From NCBI RefSeq assembly GCF_001044235.1, contig NZ_JYNL01000064.1, positions 520,902 to 584,901 on the forward strand: 64,000 nt of DNA, written 5' to 3'. Position 1 is the first letter of the stretch, and each line of letters opens with the position of its first letter. The notes under the pieces were generated by a model, which was not told the DNA's origin, searched no databases, and saw nothing but the letters and a program-made list of their open reading frames with translations. Source of the DNA: Mycolicibacterium chlorophenolicum (GTDB taxonomy: Bacteria; Actinomycetota; Actinomycetes; Mycobacteriales; Mycobacteriaceae). Positions 1-8,278 of the stretch are shown here, one piece after another. The position numbers and the translations under genes were made by a program.

Positions 1-43
1 GCACCTCCGACTGGAGCGCGCGGACGGCGTGATCGCTCTCTAG
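1..43 (+). CDS. 3' end of a gene entering from the left edge (partial)
   Basis: One frame is open from base 2 and ends at a TAG at 41-43, giving a tail HLRLERADGVIAL. The stop overlaps the last bases of the convergent EthD gene by four bases, a common arrangement for neighbouring genes in this genome. Thirteen residues are too few to name a family, and a chance open frame in GC-rich DNA cannot be excluded. Confidence 0.3.
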   Translation, partial: HLRLERADGVIAL

Positions 44-360
44 GCTTGCGGAACCTCGATGTCGGAGAACAGCACACGGACTCCGCCGGTCGAGAGCCGC
101 CCCATCGCTTCGAAGAACCGCCCCGCCTCGGGAGACGTCACGGCCTCACTGGCCGATGCGTAGTCGGGATAGTAGAGATCGATCATGCGGTAGGCGGGTG
201 TGGGGCTGCCGTCCTCTTTGGGCCAGACCTTGGACGCCTCGAACCTGATGTGACCGGGAAACGACCGGGCGACGTCCAACTGCTGCTCCGGGTACCTCGC
301 CTCGAATTCCTCTGGGCTCAGCGGATTGTCGTAGATGACGGTGATCTTGGTCTCGGACAT
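40..360 (-). CDS. EthD-domain small protein
   Basis: 106 residues, the usual size of a stand-alone EthD domain (dimeric alpha/beta ferredoxin-like barrel). The N-terminus shows the family pattern of an initial strand (ITVIYDNP) followed by PEEFEARY, and the C-terminal half has the helix and strand around SPEAGRFFEAM and VRVLFSDIEV. EthD proteins accompany ether- and aromatic-degradation cytochromes P450 but their chemistry is mostly unknown, and no P450 lies nearby here. The gene is divergent from the TetR gene at 502, so that regulator is the likely controller (inference). The ATG at 360 is preceded by a purine-rich AGGAGAAG stretch on the minus strand, which supports the start. Confidence 0.8.
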   Translation of the reverse strand: MSETKITVIYDNPLSPEEFEARYPEQQLDVARSFPGHIRFEASKVWPKEDGSPTPAYRMIDLYYPDYASASEAVTSPEAGRFFEAMGRLSTGGVRVLFSDIEVPQA

Positions 361-437
361 CTCTTCTCCTCATGAGCAGGTGTGGGCGACGATGCGATAG
401 CGCGAGCGTCACAGCGAGTGTGGCACGGCGCCGTGGT

Positions 438-490
438 GACGTTGCGCTGACGAAACACTCATCACTGAGCAACGTCGCTCTACACTGAGC
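438..490. promoter_or_regulatory. Divergent control region between EthD and TetR genes
   Basis: Two 8-bp arms, GACGTTGC (438-445) and GCAACGTC (469-476), form an inverted repeat with a 23-base spacer. CACTGAGC occurs twice as a direct repeat (464-471 and 483-490). TACACT at 481-486 resembles a -10 hexamer 16 bases before the TetR start. Together these look like a promoter with regulator-binding repeats. That TetR binds here is an inference. Confidence 0.4.
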
Positions 491-501
491 GCGACGCGGA
501 G

Positions 502-1155
502 GTGACAGTGAGCGACGAGCAGGCCCATGCGCCCAACCGATTGGAACGGCGCAAGCAGCGCACGCGTGCCGCGCTGATCCGTGCGGCCCAGACGTTCATC
601 GCCGACGGCCGGCTCAACGCACCGATCCTGGAGATCACCCAGGCCGCAGACATCGGATTGGGGTCGTTCTACAACCACTTCGAGTCCCGGGAGGAGCTGT
701 TCGCAGCCGCGGTGGCCGAAGTCCTGGACGCGCAGGGGGAACTGCTCGATCACTTGACCGCGCAGATCACCGACCCTGCGGAGAGATTCGTCTGCCGCTA
801 CCGGTTGTGTGGGCGGTTCTTCCGGCGGCAACCGCAGGAGAGCCGCATCATGCTGTCCATCGGTCCGGCGCTGCTGTCCTCCGACCGCGGCCTGGCCCCG
901 CGCGCCAAGCGGGACATCCTCGCCGCGGCCGAGGCCGGCCGATTCACCGTCGACGATCCCGACGTGGCGCTCGCCGTCGCCGGCGGCGCACTCCTGGGCC
1001 TGGGCCAGTTGCTCTTCGCCCAGCCCGACCGCGACGACGCCCAGACCACCGACGACGTCGCCGCCCATGTGCTGCGCACACTCGGCATGACCGGTAGGCA
1101 GATCCACGCACTGGTGTCGCGGCCGCTGCCCGACCTCACGTCCATCGATCTCTAG
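502..1155 (+). CDS. TetR family transcriptional regulator
   Basis: 217 residues. The N-terminal helix-turn-helix covers about residues 18-64 (RTRAALIRAAQTF ... IGLGSFYNHFESREELF), the classic TetR signature with the YNHF recognition-helix end. The C-terminal ligand-binding part is not similar to any subfamily I can name. The start is GTG at 502, with an in-frame GTG also at 508. The gene is divergent from the EthD gene, and the repeats between them suggest it represses that gene and itself. Ligand unknown. Confidence 0.85.
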   Translation: MTVSDEQAHAPNRLERRKQRTRAALIRAAQTFIADGRLNAPILEITQAADIGLGSFYNHFESREELFAAAVAEVLDAQGELLDHLTAQITDPAERFVCRYRLCGRFFRRQPQESRIMLSIGPALLSSDRGLAPRAKRDILAAAEAGRFTVDDPDVALAVAGGALLGLGQLLFAQPDRDDAQTTDDVAAHVLRTLGMTGRQIHALVSRPLPDLTSIDL

Positions 1156-1164
1156 AGTGAGCTC

Positions 1165-1986
1165 ATGTCGGTCGACCAGCAGATGCACGTCGGGAGCCTG
1201 CACCGTTACCCCGTCAAGTCGATGCTCGGGGAGACGGTCTCGGTGCTCGACGTCGGTCACGGGGGCGTCGAGGGCGACCGCCGGCTGGCGTTGATCGACG
1301 ACGAGACCGGACGGGTGGCCAGCGCCAAGCAGGCTCGGCTGTGGCGGCGGCTGCTGACGTGCTCGGCCCGCACCGACGACGACGGCCGCGTCCGGGTCCG
1401 GCTGCCTGACGGCGCCGACGTGCCGGCCGACGACGCTGCCTTCGAGCCGACCATGACCACTCTGCTGGGGAGGCCCGTGCGCGTGGCTACGCAGCGGACG
1501 CCCGGGGCGACCGTGGAACGCGCCGACCCCGAGCAGGTGCTCGATCGGGGTCTCGACGCCGAGGTCGACGCACCGCTGCTCGAGCTGGCGGAGGCGACGC
1601 CGGGCGAATCGTTCGTCGACCTCGCTCCGCTGCACGTGATCACCGCGGCCACGCTCGCGCACATCGGCACCGAGGCACTGCGCTATCGACCCAACATCGT
1701 CGTTGCGACGCCGCCCGGGCATCCTCCCTACAGCGAGAATGATTGGGAAGGAGAGATTTTCACCGTGGGATCGGTACAGCTGAGGGGAATGGGGCCGACG
1801 CCGCGCTGTGTGATCCCCACCCTCGAGCACGGCACTCTCGATCGCGCGGCGCACGCTCTGCGCACGCCTGCGGCAGAGAACCTCGTCGAATCCTTCGGTC
1901 TGGGTCGTCTCCCGTGCGCCGGCGCCTACCTCGACGTGATCACCGAGGGCAGGATCGGCGTCGGCGATCGCTTCGCGCGGGTCTGA
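1165..1986 (+). CDS. MOSC domain protein (molybdenum-cofactor sulfurase C-terminal-like)
   Basis: 273 residues. The N-terminal part begins with the MOSC_N pattern LHRYPVKSM and GDRRLALID, and the C-terminal MOSC domain carries the conserved cysteine in PTPRCVIPT (around residue 216) that in the family binds sulfur or the molybdenum cofactor. Such proteins are stand-alone Mo-cofactor carriers or N-hydroxylated-compound reductase components like YcbX/YiiM. No ferredoxin domain is fused here. It starts 9 bases after the TetR gene on the same strand, so they may be co-transcribed. Confidence 0.85.
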   Translation: MSVDQQMHVGSLHRYPVKSMLGETVSVLDVGHGGVEGDRRLALIDDETGRVASAKQARLWRRLLTCSARTDDDGRVRVRLPDGADVPADDAAFEPTMTTLLGRPVRVATQRTPGATVERADPEQVLDRGLDAEVDAPLLELAEATPGESFVDLAPLHVITAATLAHIGTEALRYRPNIVVATPPGHPPYSENDWEGEIFTVGSVQLRGMGPTPRCVIPTLEHGTLDRAAHALRTPAAENLVESFGLGRLPCAGAYLDVITEGRIGVGDRFARV

Positions 1987-1992
1987 GACCGC

Positions 1993-2991
1993 TCAGCTGC
2001 ATCCGCAGGAACTGCGGTGGTGGAACATCGTCGGCACCCGGATGCGCTGCGGCGGCCCGTCCTCCTTGCGAATGCGTCGCAGCAGCAGTTGGGCGGCAGT
2101 GGCACCGATGGTCTCGACGTCCTGCCCTGCCGCAGTGAGCTTAGGCTCGAACAGGTCCGACCATTCGAAGTCGTCGTAGCAGACGAACGCGACGTCCCGG
2201 GGAATCGACAAGCCCAGGCTCCGAACGGCTTTGAGGGTTCCGATCGTCATCGCGTTGTTCATCGACACCAGCGCCGTAGGCCGGTTCGGGCTTGCCAGCA
2301 GTGCGCGGACTTCGCGTTCGGCCACGTCGGTACTGGACTCGCCCTCGACGACCAGGCTGGGGTCCAGGCCGATCCCCCGGCCTTCCAGAGCCGCGACGTA
2401 GCCGTCGAACCGTTCGGTGGTGGAGGAGATTCCGGGGATTCCGCGGACGACGGCGATGCGGCGATGGCCGAGATCGAGCAGATGCTCGGTCAGCATCCGT
2501 GCCGACGTCACGTTCTCCGGGCCCACCTGGTCGCAGTCGACATCGAGCATGCGGTCGATCAGGACGAGCGGTGTTCCCGTGCGGGTGATCCCGGGAAGCG
2601 TGGACCGTTCCGATCCGGCCGCCGGCGCGACGATCATCCCGTCCACCTGGCGGTCGAGCAGCGAGTCGGTGACCCGCTTCTCCGAGTCGACGGCGTCGTG
2701 GGAGTCGCCGACGATCAGCACGTAGCCGGCGTCGGACAGCGCTCGCTCGACGGCGTGCACCAGGCTGCCGAAGTACGGATTCGTCAGCGCCGAGATCGAC
2801 AGCCCGACGGTATGGGTCCGTCCGGCCGCCAGCGACCGGGCGACGCCGTTGCGGCGGTAGCCGGTCTCGGCGATGGCCACCTCGACGCGTTGGCGGGTCG
2901 CGGCGTCGACCTTGCGGGTGCCGTTGAGGACGTGCGAGACGGTGGAGGCCGAGACGCCGGCGAGGCGGGCGACGTCGCCCATGGTGGTCAT
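1993..2991 (-). CDS. LacI family transcriptional regulator of the sugar operon
   Basis: 332 residues from the ATG at 2991. The LacI helix-turn-helix (MGDVARLAGVSASTVSHVLN) is at the very N-terminus, then the hinge helix (RSLAAGRTHTVGL) and the periplasmic-binding-protein-like sugar sensor. The open frame extends about 68 codons upstream, but that part is antisense-like and overlaps the kinase. The chosen start overlaps the kinase stop by 4 bases (ATGA), indicating coupling. It is the last gene of the minus-strand operon and probably represses it through the palindrome at 7371. The C-terminus ends in an odd SSCGCS. The ligand is likely a phosphorylated or free sugar carried by the neighbouring transporter. 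Confidence 0.9.
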   Translation of the reverse strand: MTTMGDVARLAGVSASTVSHVLNGTRKVDAATRQRVEVAIAETGYRRNGVARSLAAGRTHTVGLSISALTNPYFGSLVHAVERALSDAGYVLIVGDSHDAVDSEKRVTDSLLDRQVDGMIVAPAAGSERSTLPGITRTGTPLVLIDRMLDVDCDQVGPENVTSARMLTEHLLDLGHRRIAVVRGIPGISSTTERFDGYVAALEGRGIGLDPSLVVEGESSTDVAEREVRALLASPNRPTALVSMNNAMTIGTLKAVRSLGLSIPRDVAFVCYDDFEWSDLFEPKLTAAGQDVETIGATAAQLLLRRIRKEDGPPQRIRVPTMFHHRSSCGCS

Positions 2992-3635
2992 GGCAGGCGC
3001 AGGATCCGGTCGGCGCGGCCCGCGGTCGACTCGATCAGCTGGGCGTTGCGCTCGTCGGATCCGAGCGCCCACCGCTTCGCGTCCTCCGGCGACTTGCCGT
3101 ACGCCTCGTGGCGGCGCACCAGCCGTCGATGCCGAACGGCGGTGTCGGGGGCCAGGAACCACACCTGCTCGAGGCAGGACCGCGCTGCCGGCCACGCGTC
3201 GGACTCCAGCAGCAGGTAGTTGCCCTCGGTGACCACCAGCGGCGTGGTCGGGTGCACCGGGATCGACGAACCGATCGGCTCCTCGATCTCACGGCGGAAC
3301 CGCGGCGCGTACACGACCGGGTCATCGGTGCGCTGCGCCCGCAGCGTGGCGAGCAGCCGCGCATACCCGCCGTCGTCGAAAGTGTCGTGCGCGCCTTTGC
3401 GGTCCCGGCGGCCCAGGGCGATCAACACCTCGTTGGCCAGATGGAAGCCGTCCATGGGGACGAGCACGGCCGCTTCGGGGCCCAGAGCATCGACCAATTG
3501 CTCAGCGACGGTGGACTTTCCGGCGCCCGGTGCGCCGGTGAGCCCGAGGATCCGTCGCTGCCCCGGGACCACGAGCGCGCCGGCCCACCCGACCAGCTGA
3601 TCGAACGTGGCGTCCTCGACGTCGGCGATGCTCAC
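2988..3635 (-). CDS. FrcK-like P-loop kinase (uridine kinase / phosphoribulokinase superfamily)
   Basis: 215 residues from a GTG start at 3635 that overlaps the preceding PfkB stop by 4 bases. It has a Walker A motif (GLTGAPGAGKST, about residues 30-41), the DGFHL motif of uridine-kinase-like enzymes, and VTEGNYLLL as the Walker B-like strand. The equivalent gene, frcK, follows frcBCA in the Sinorhizobium fructose operon, where its role is not firmly established. A role in phosphorylating the imported sugar or a derivative is an inference from position. Confidence 0.8.
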   Translation of the reverse strand: MSIADVEDATFDQLVGWAGALVVPGQRRILGLTGAPGAGKSTVAEQLVDALGPEAAVLVPMDGFHLANEVLIALGRRDRKGAHDTFDDGGYARLLATLRAQRTDDPVVYAPRFRREIEEPIGSSIPVHPTTPLVVTEGNYLLLESDAWPAARSCLEQVWFLAPDTAVRHRRLVRRHEAYGKSPEDAKRWALGSDERNAQLIESTAGRADRILRLP

Positions 3636-4546
3636 CGGCCACCCTTCCCTGTCTGCAGGGCGGATAGTTCCCGCAGCCATGCACGGGGTCCGACGATCGA
3701 GCATCGCAGCGCCGCCACCTGAGCCGAGCGCTGGATGCGCTCGACGATGCCGAGCCGCTCGGGGTAGAAGCAGTAAGCGCCGTGGAAGACGTCGCCGGCC
3801 CCGAGGGTGTCGACCGCCCGCACGGCCGGGACCGGGACCGATCCGGACTGTCCGTCGGACCACCAGTCGACCGGGTCGGGGCCGTGGGTGGTGACCACGG
3901 TACGGACTCCGGTGCTGACGAGTGCGGTGGCCGTCGAGCGCGGGCCGTCGGTGTCCGGAACCCGGAAGTCGTTGGAGCACACCATGTCCGTCGCGTACTC
4001 GATGAGGTCGTCCATCACCGGCTTCCATCGGCCGGCGTCGACGACGACCGGGACCGCGCGGGCCGCGGCGTACCGAACGGCGGCACCGGCGATCAGCGGG
4101 TGGTGCCCGTCGACGAGCAGCACGTCGGCGCCGGCGACGACGTCATCGAGGTGCGCCGGCGGGGTGGCGTCGGAGCGCACGGCGTCGAGGGACACCACCG
4201 ACCGGTCCCCCGTCGACTCGACCACCGACACGGACGACACCGGCACCGGCCGGGTGGCGCCCTGCGCGGCGTCGATCACCTCGACGCCGTGGGTGGTCAG
4301 ATCGGCGCGGATCAGGTCGGCGACCGGTTCGTCACCGAGCGCCGTCACCAACGTCGCGGCCCCGCCCAGGGCGGCGAACGTGACCGCCGCGTTCGCGGCC
4401 GGCCCGCCGGCGGACACGAATTGCGCCGTCGACGTGACCTTCTGGTTGACCTCGGGAGGTTCGGCGATGCGGTGGATCACGTCGAGCGTCGCCAATCCGA
4501 CGAAGACACCGATCGGCCGTTTCTCAGAGCCCGGCGCGTTCCTCAT
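3632..4546 (-). CDS. PfkB family carbohydrate kinase
   Basis: About 304 residues. It has the ribokinase/PfkB layout: N-terminal substrate-binding glycines (SAGGPAANAAVTFAALGG) and the C-terminal signature DTLGAGDVFHGA with the catalytic aspartate in GAGD. An in-frame codon at 4564 gives a slightly longer protein; 4546 is preferred because the overlap with the ATPase gene is then shorter. It lies between the ABC ATPase and the FrcK-like kinase, so it probably phosphorylates the sugar delivered by the transporter. Fructose, ribose or a deoxy sugar are possible substrates, and the sequence alone does not decide. Confidence 0.88.
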   Translation of the reverse strand: MRNAPGSEKRPIGVFVGLATLDVIHRIAEPPEVNQKVTSTAQFVSAGGPAANAAVTFAALGGAATLVTALGDEPVADLIRADLTTHGVEVIDAAQGATRPVPVSSVSVVESTGDRSVVSLDAVRSDATPPAHLDDVVAGADVLLVDGHHPLIAGAAVRYAAARAVPVVVDAGRWKPVMDDLIEYATDMVCSNDFRVPDTDGPRSTATALVSTGVRTVVTTHGPDPVDWWSDGQSGSVPVPAVRAVDTLGAGDVFHGAYCFYPERLGIVERIQRSAQVAALRCSIVGPRAWLRELSALQTGKGGR

Positions 4547-5306
4547 CGGTCGGCTCCTCCGCACCGGTCATGAGCGCTACCACCTCGGACATCGAGCGCT
4601 TCTTCGGATCGACGACACCGGCGCGCTGGCCGAGCCGGTGAATGTGGATCCGGTCGGCCACCTCGAACACGTGCGGCATGTCGTGGCTGATCAGCACGAC
4701 CGGGATCCCGCGCGCACGAATGGATTTGATCAGATCGATGACCTGTCCCGACTCCCGCACCCCGAGCGCGGCGGTCGGTTCGTCCATGATGATCACGCCG
4801 CGGCCGAACGCCGCCGCGCGCGCCACCGCGACGCCCTGCCGCTGCCCACCCGACAACGTCTCCACGGTCTGGTTGACGTTCTTGATGCCGATCTTCAGGT
4901 CGGAGAGGTGCTGGGCGGCGTCCTGCCGCATGCGGGGCATGTCCAGTCGGCGGAAGATGCTGCCGGCGAACCCCTTTCGGCGTACCTCGCGGCCGAGGTA
5001 GAGGTTCGAGGCGATGTCGAGCGCCGGCACCACGGCGAGGTCCTGGTACACCGTCTCGATGCCGGCGGCCCTGGCGTCGCGGGTGTTCTTGAACGCCATC
5101 GGGGTGCCGTTCATCAGGATCTGGCCCGCGTCGGGAATGACCGCCCCGGCCAGGGCTTTGATCAGGCTGCTCTTGCCGGCTCCGTTGTCGCCGATGACCG
5201 CGAGCACTTCGCCGGCGCGCAACTCGAAGTCGGCGCCGTTGATCGCCGTCACGTTGCCGTACTTCTTGACCAGGCCCCGCGCTTCGAGAACAGGTGCGCC
5301 GTTCAT
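4524..5306 (-). CDS. frcA: Sugar ABC transporter ATP-binding protein, single-domain FrcA type
   Basis: 260 residues with one nucleotide-binding domain: Walker A GDNGAGKSS (about residue 38), signature LSGGQRQGVAVARA, Walker B GVIIMDEPTAALG and switch histidine LISHD. Ribose-type importers usually have a duplicated ATPase of about 500 residues; a single domain of this size is typical of FrcA (fructose) and relatives, which guides the symbol. The start ATG at 5306 overlaps the permease stop by 4 bases. The long open frame upstream of it is only a shadow of the permease. Confidence 0.88.
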   Translation of the reverse strand: MNGAPVLEARGLVKKYGNVTAINGADFELRAGEVLAVIGDNGAGKSSLIKALAGAVIPDAGQILMNGTPMAFKNTRDARAAGIETVYQDLAVVPALDIASNLYLGREVRRKGFAGSIFRRLDMPRMRQDAAQHLSDLKIGIKNVNQTVETLSGGQRQGVAVARAAAFGRGVIIMDEPTAALGVRESGQVIDLIKSIRARGIPVVLISHDMPHVFEVADRIHIHRLGQRAGVVDPKKRSMSEVVALMTGAEEPTDEERAGL

Positions 5307-6298
5307 CGTGATCTCCTGCGGGTGAACTGATCCACGGCCACCGCGACGATCACCAGGATTCCGGTGGCGATGTTCTGGTAGAGGTTGTCGACCCCGGCCT
5401 GGGTCAGGCCGTTGCGCAGCACGCCGACGATCAACGTGCCGACCAGCGTGCCGCCGACACCGCCCCGGCCACCGAACAGGCTCGTCCCGCCGATGACCAC
5501 CGCCGTGATGGTCTCGAGGTTGGCGTTCTGGTAGGCGTTCGGATCGGCATTCGGGATGCGGCCGAGGGCGGCCCACGCCGCGATCGCGGCGATCACGCCG
5601 GTGGTGATGTACACCGACAGCAGCACCCGGCCCGACTTGATGCCCGACAGGTCCGACGCCTGCGGGTTGCCACCGACGGCGTAAATGTGCCTGCCCCAGG
5701 CGGTTTGGGAAAGCGCGTACCACATCACCAGGTAGACCAGCAGCATCGCGACCACGCCGAAGGTCGTGGAGAACGATCCGATGCGGAAGGACGTGCCGAG
5801 GAACGTCAGCGGACCCGGTTCCACGCGGTAGGTCTCGGACCCCGCGAGCAGCCGGGTCGCCGCCTGGATCGCGGTGAAGGTGCCCAGCGTGACGATGAAC
5901 GGTGGCAGTCGCAGGCTGGTGACAAGCCCGCCGTTGATCGCGCCGAACACCACGCACACCAGCAGCGTCGAGCCCAGCGCCACGACAGGCCCGTTGGCGC
6001 CGGCGCTCTGGGCCATCACGATGGTGCCGAAGACGGCCACCGCCCCGATCGAAAGGTCGATGCCGGAGGTCAGGATGATCAGCGTCTGGCCCACGGCGAG
6101 GATGCCGACGACCACGGACTGCTGCAGGATCAGCGACACGTTCTGGGGTTCGAGGAACGAATCCGAGACCGCGCTGAAGATGATGATCGCGATGACGAGC
6201 GCCACCAGCGGGCCGAGCAGCGGTTCACGCAGCAGACTCTCCGCGGTGAACCGGCTCGCCAGCGACGGCTTCGTCTGTGCGGGCGCGCCGGTGGTCAT
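5303..6298 (-). CDS. frcC: Sugar ABC transporter permease (FrcC / RbsC family)
   Basis: 331 residues, very hydrophobic with roughly eight to ten membrane segments. It carries the family loop near the start of the core (GQTLIILTSGIDLSIGAV) and the later cytoplasmic ATPase-contact stretch around SLFGGRGGVGGTLVG. One permease gene means a homodimeric channel. It is coupled to the binding-protein gene upstream and the ATPase gene downstream by 4-base overlaps, so the three proteins are probably made in fixed proportion. Confidence 0.9.
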   Translation of the reverse strand: MTTGAPAQTKPSLASRFTAESLLREPLLGPLVALVIAIIIFSAVSDSFLEPQNVSLILQQSVVVGILAVGQTLIILTSGIDLSIGAVAVFGTIVMAQSAGANGPVVALGSTLLVCVVFGAINGGLVTSLRLPPFIVTLGTFTAIQAATRLLAGSETYRVEPGPLTFLGTSFRIGSFSTTFGVVAMLLVYLVMWYALSQTAWGRHIYAVGGNPQASDLSGIKSGRVLLSVYITTGVIAAIAAWAALGRIPNADPNAYQNANLETITAVVIGGTSLFGGRGGVGGTLVGTLIVGVLRNGLTQAGVDNLYQNIATGILVIVAVAVDQFTRRRSR

Positions 6299-7305
6299 GA
6301 CCCGGCTTTGCCCCAGCAGTTCTGTTCGCCCCAGGCGGTGTCTTTCGACGGCAGGCCGGGGACGGGCTTGTCAGTGATGAGCTCGGACCCGGTGTCGTTG
6401 AAGCCGCTGGGCTTCGTGCCGTCCTTGGCGAACTTCACGACGGCCTGCACCCCCAGCTCGGCCATCTTCGCCGGGAACTGCATCACGGTGGCGCCGATCT
6501 TGCCGGCCTTGACGTCCGCGACGCCCGTGCAGCTGCCGTCGATCGAGCCGATGGTGATCTGACCGGCCCGGTTGGCGGATTGGATGGCCTGGTACGCACC
6601 GGCGGCGGCCGGCTCGTTGATCGTGTAGAGCGCGTTGATGCGCGGCGCGCGCTGCAGGATGTTCTCCATCGCGGTCTGCGCCTTGGTCTGGTCGCCGTTG
6701 GTGTTCTCCTGCGCGACGATCTCCGGGGAGCCGTTGGTGATGCCGAAGCCTTCGAGGAAGCCGTCGTGCCGGAACGTGTCGACGGTGCCGCCCGGGGTGC
6801 CGTCCAGCATCACGACCTGGGGGGCGGCGTTGCCGATGGCCGCACGGACCCACTTGCCCTGGCTGACACCGGCGGCCTTGTTGTCGGTGGCGTAGGTGGC
6901 GTCGACCGCGTCTTCGGGGTCGGTCGCGGTGTCGAGGGCGATGACGATGACCCCGGCGTCGCGCGCCTTCTTGATGGCGTCGAGAACGCCGGTGGAGGAG
7001 TTCGGGGTGATGAGGATGCCCTTGACGCCCTGGCCGACCATGTTCTCGATCGCGGTGACCTGGCCCTCGTTGTCGCCGTCGAAGGCGCCGGCCAGCGCGA
7101 TCAACTGGGCGCCGTCCTTGTCGGCCTGGGCCTGGGCGGCCTCGCGCAGTTTCACGAAGTAGGGGTTCGAATCGGTCTTGGTGATCAGGCCGACCTTCAC
7201 CTCGTCCGAGCCCGACCCGCCGCACCCCGTCAGACCGAGGACCATCGAGCCGGCCATCAGGACGGCCCCGACCGCGAGCGTGGACCGGTTGCGCTTTCCG
7301 ACCAT
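6295..7305 (-). CDS. frcB: Sugar-binding lipoprotein of the ABC importer (FrcB / RbsB-like)
   Basis: 336 residues with a lipoprotein signal peptide ending in the lipobox LTGC at about residues 25-28. The mature part is a periplasmic-binding-protein type 1 fold of the ribose/fructose cluster (KTDSNPYFVKLREAAQ, VKGILITPNSS, IVIALDTATDP, TNGDQTKAQTAMENIL). It is the first gene of the six-gene minus-strand operon and lies 65 bases from the operator-like palindrome. The bound sugar is inferred from operon similarity to frcBCAK and is not proven. Confidence 0.9.
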   Translation of the reverse strand: MVGKRNRSTLAVGAVLMAGSMVLGLTGCGGSGSDEVKVGLITKTDSNPYFVKLREAAQAQADKDGAQLIALAGAFDGDNEGQVTAIENMVGQGVKGILITPNSSTGVLDAIKKARDAGVIVIALDTATDPEDAVDATYATDNKAAGVSQGKWVRAAIGNAAPQVVMLDGTPGGTVDTFRHDGFLEGFGITNGSPEIVAQENTNGDQTKAQTAMENILQRAPRINALYTINEPAAAGAYQAIQSANRAGQITIGSIDGSCTGVADVKAGKIGATVMQFPAKMAELGVQAVVKFAKDGTKPSGFNDTGSELITDKPVPGLPSKDTAWGEQNCWGKAGS

Positions 7306-7370
7306 GTGGACTCCTTTGTCCGGTGTGCGACGCCGTCCGCGCCGCGGCTGTGCAGGAGCCTAGAACCCAG

Positions 7371-7390
7371 GCAAGCGCTTGCGCATGCGC
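7371..7390. promoter_or_regulatory. LacI-type operator of the sugar operon
   Basis: GCAAGCGCTTGC at 7371-7382 is a perfect 12-bp palindrome with the central CG typical of LacI-family operators. It abuts a second perfect palindrome, GCGCATGCGC (7381-7390). It lies between the divergent frcB-like gene (start 7305) and the methyltransferase gene (start 7450), so the LacI protein at 1993-2991 is the obvious candidate to bind it. Confidence 0.6.
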
Positions 7391-7449
7391 TTTCGTGAAT
7401 TGGTTCGGTTTCGTTCTGCCGGCGGCGGATCTCCCCGATACTGACCTGC

Positions 7450-8274
7450 GTGGCCGACGAACACCGCGATGCGAACCGGGCAATGTGGGACGAACGTGCC
7501 CCGGCGCACGCCGCCTCCCCGGACTATGCCGTGCAGCGGTTCCTCGATGACCCCGACTGGCTGTCCGACGTCGTCCGCTTCGACCTCCCGCGCCTGGGGG
7601 ACATCAGCGGCCTGCGTGGCGTGCATCTGCAGTGCCACATCGGGACGGACACGCTCTCGCTAGCCCGACTCGGGGCCCGCATGACGGGCCTGGACTTCTC
7701 GGGGGTGTCGGTGGCGATCGCCCGGCGCATCGCCGCCGAAGCGGGGATGGACGTCGACTATGTCGAGTCCGACGTGTTCGACGCGGCAATCGCGTTGGGC
7801 GAGGGCGGTTTCGACCTGGTGTACACCGGCGTCGGTGCCCTGATCTGGCTGCCGGACGTGCGCCTGTGGGCTCAGACCGTCGCTCGGCTGCTGCGCCCGC
7901 ACGGCCGGCTCTTCCTGCGCGACGGGCATCCTGTCCTGTGGTCGATCGACGAAGAACGCACGGACGCGCTGGTGCTCACCTACCCGTACTTCGAGCAGAT
8001 CGAGCCGGTGCGGTTCGACTCGCCGGGCACCTACGTCGAGACCGATGTGGTGTTCACCAACACCGAGTCGCGGGAGTGGAACCACGGCCTGGGGGAGGTG
8101 GTCACCGCCCTGCTGGAGGCTGGTCTGGACCTCACCATGCTCGTCGAGCACGACTCCGTGCCCTGGGAGGCGCTGCCGGGACGCATGCACTGCCAGGACG
8201 GAGAGTGGCGGCTCGTCGAGAACGGCGATCGGCTGCCGCTGAGCTTCACCCTCCAGGCCGTCAAGAGGGCCTGA
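7450..8274 (+). CDS. SAM-dependent class I methyltransferase
   Basis: 274 residues from GTG at 7450. The Rossmann SAM-binding region shows motif I as GVHLQCHIGTDTLSLARLG followed by the acidic residue in MTGLDFSG, and later DLVYTGVGALIWLPD and LLRPHGRLFLRDGHP, a layout seen in the UbiE-like/type 11-12 groups. The substrate cannot be read from sequence. It is divergent from the sugar operon and shares its intergenic region, but no functional link is evident. It ends 4 bases before the convergent LapA-like gene. Confidence 0.85.
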   Translation: MADEHRDANRAMWDERAPAHAASPDYAVQRFLDDPDWLSDVVRFDLPRLGDISGLRGVHLQCHIGTDTLSLARLGARMTGLDFSGVSVAIARRIAAEAGMDVDYVESDVFDAAIALGEGGFDLVYTGVGALIWLPDVRLWAQTVARLLRPHGRLFLRDGHPVLWSIDEERTDALVLTYPYFEQIEPVRFDSPGTYVETDVVFTNTESREWNHGLGEVVTALLEAGLDLTMLVEHDSVPWEALPGRMHCQDGEWRLVENGDRLPLSFTLQAVKRA

Positions 8275-8278
8275 GCCC

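Noticed and set aside
409..1854. 481-codon minus-strand open frame over the TetR and MOSC genes
   Set aside because: Composition is that of a shadow frame (many Arg, Gly, His), no motifs, and both plus-strand genes have clear family signatures.
2992..3195. 68-codon N-terminal extension of the LacI gene
   Set aside because: LacI helix-turn-helix proteins begin within a few residues of the first helix; the extension overlaps the kinase gene and is Arg/Pro-rich.
4564..5957. Upstream extension of the frcA ATPase frame
   Set aside because: It is the out-of-frame shadow of the permease; the ATG at 5306 with a 4-base overlap gives the correct family length.
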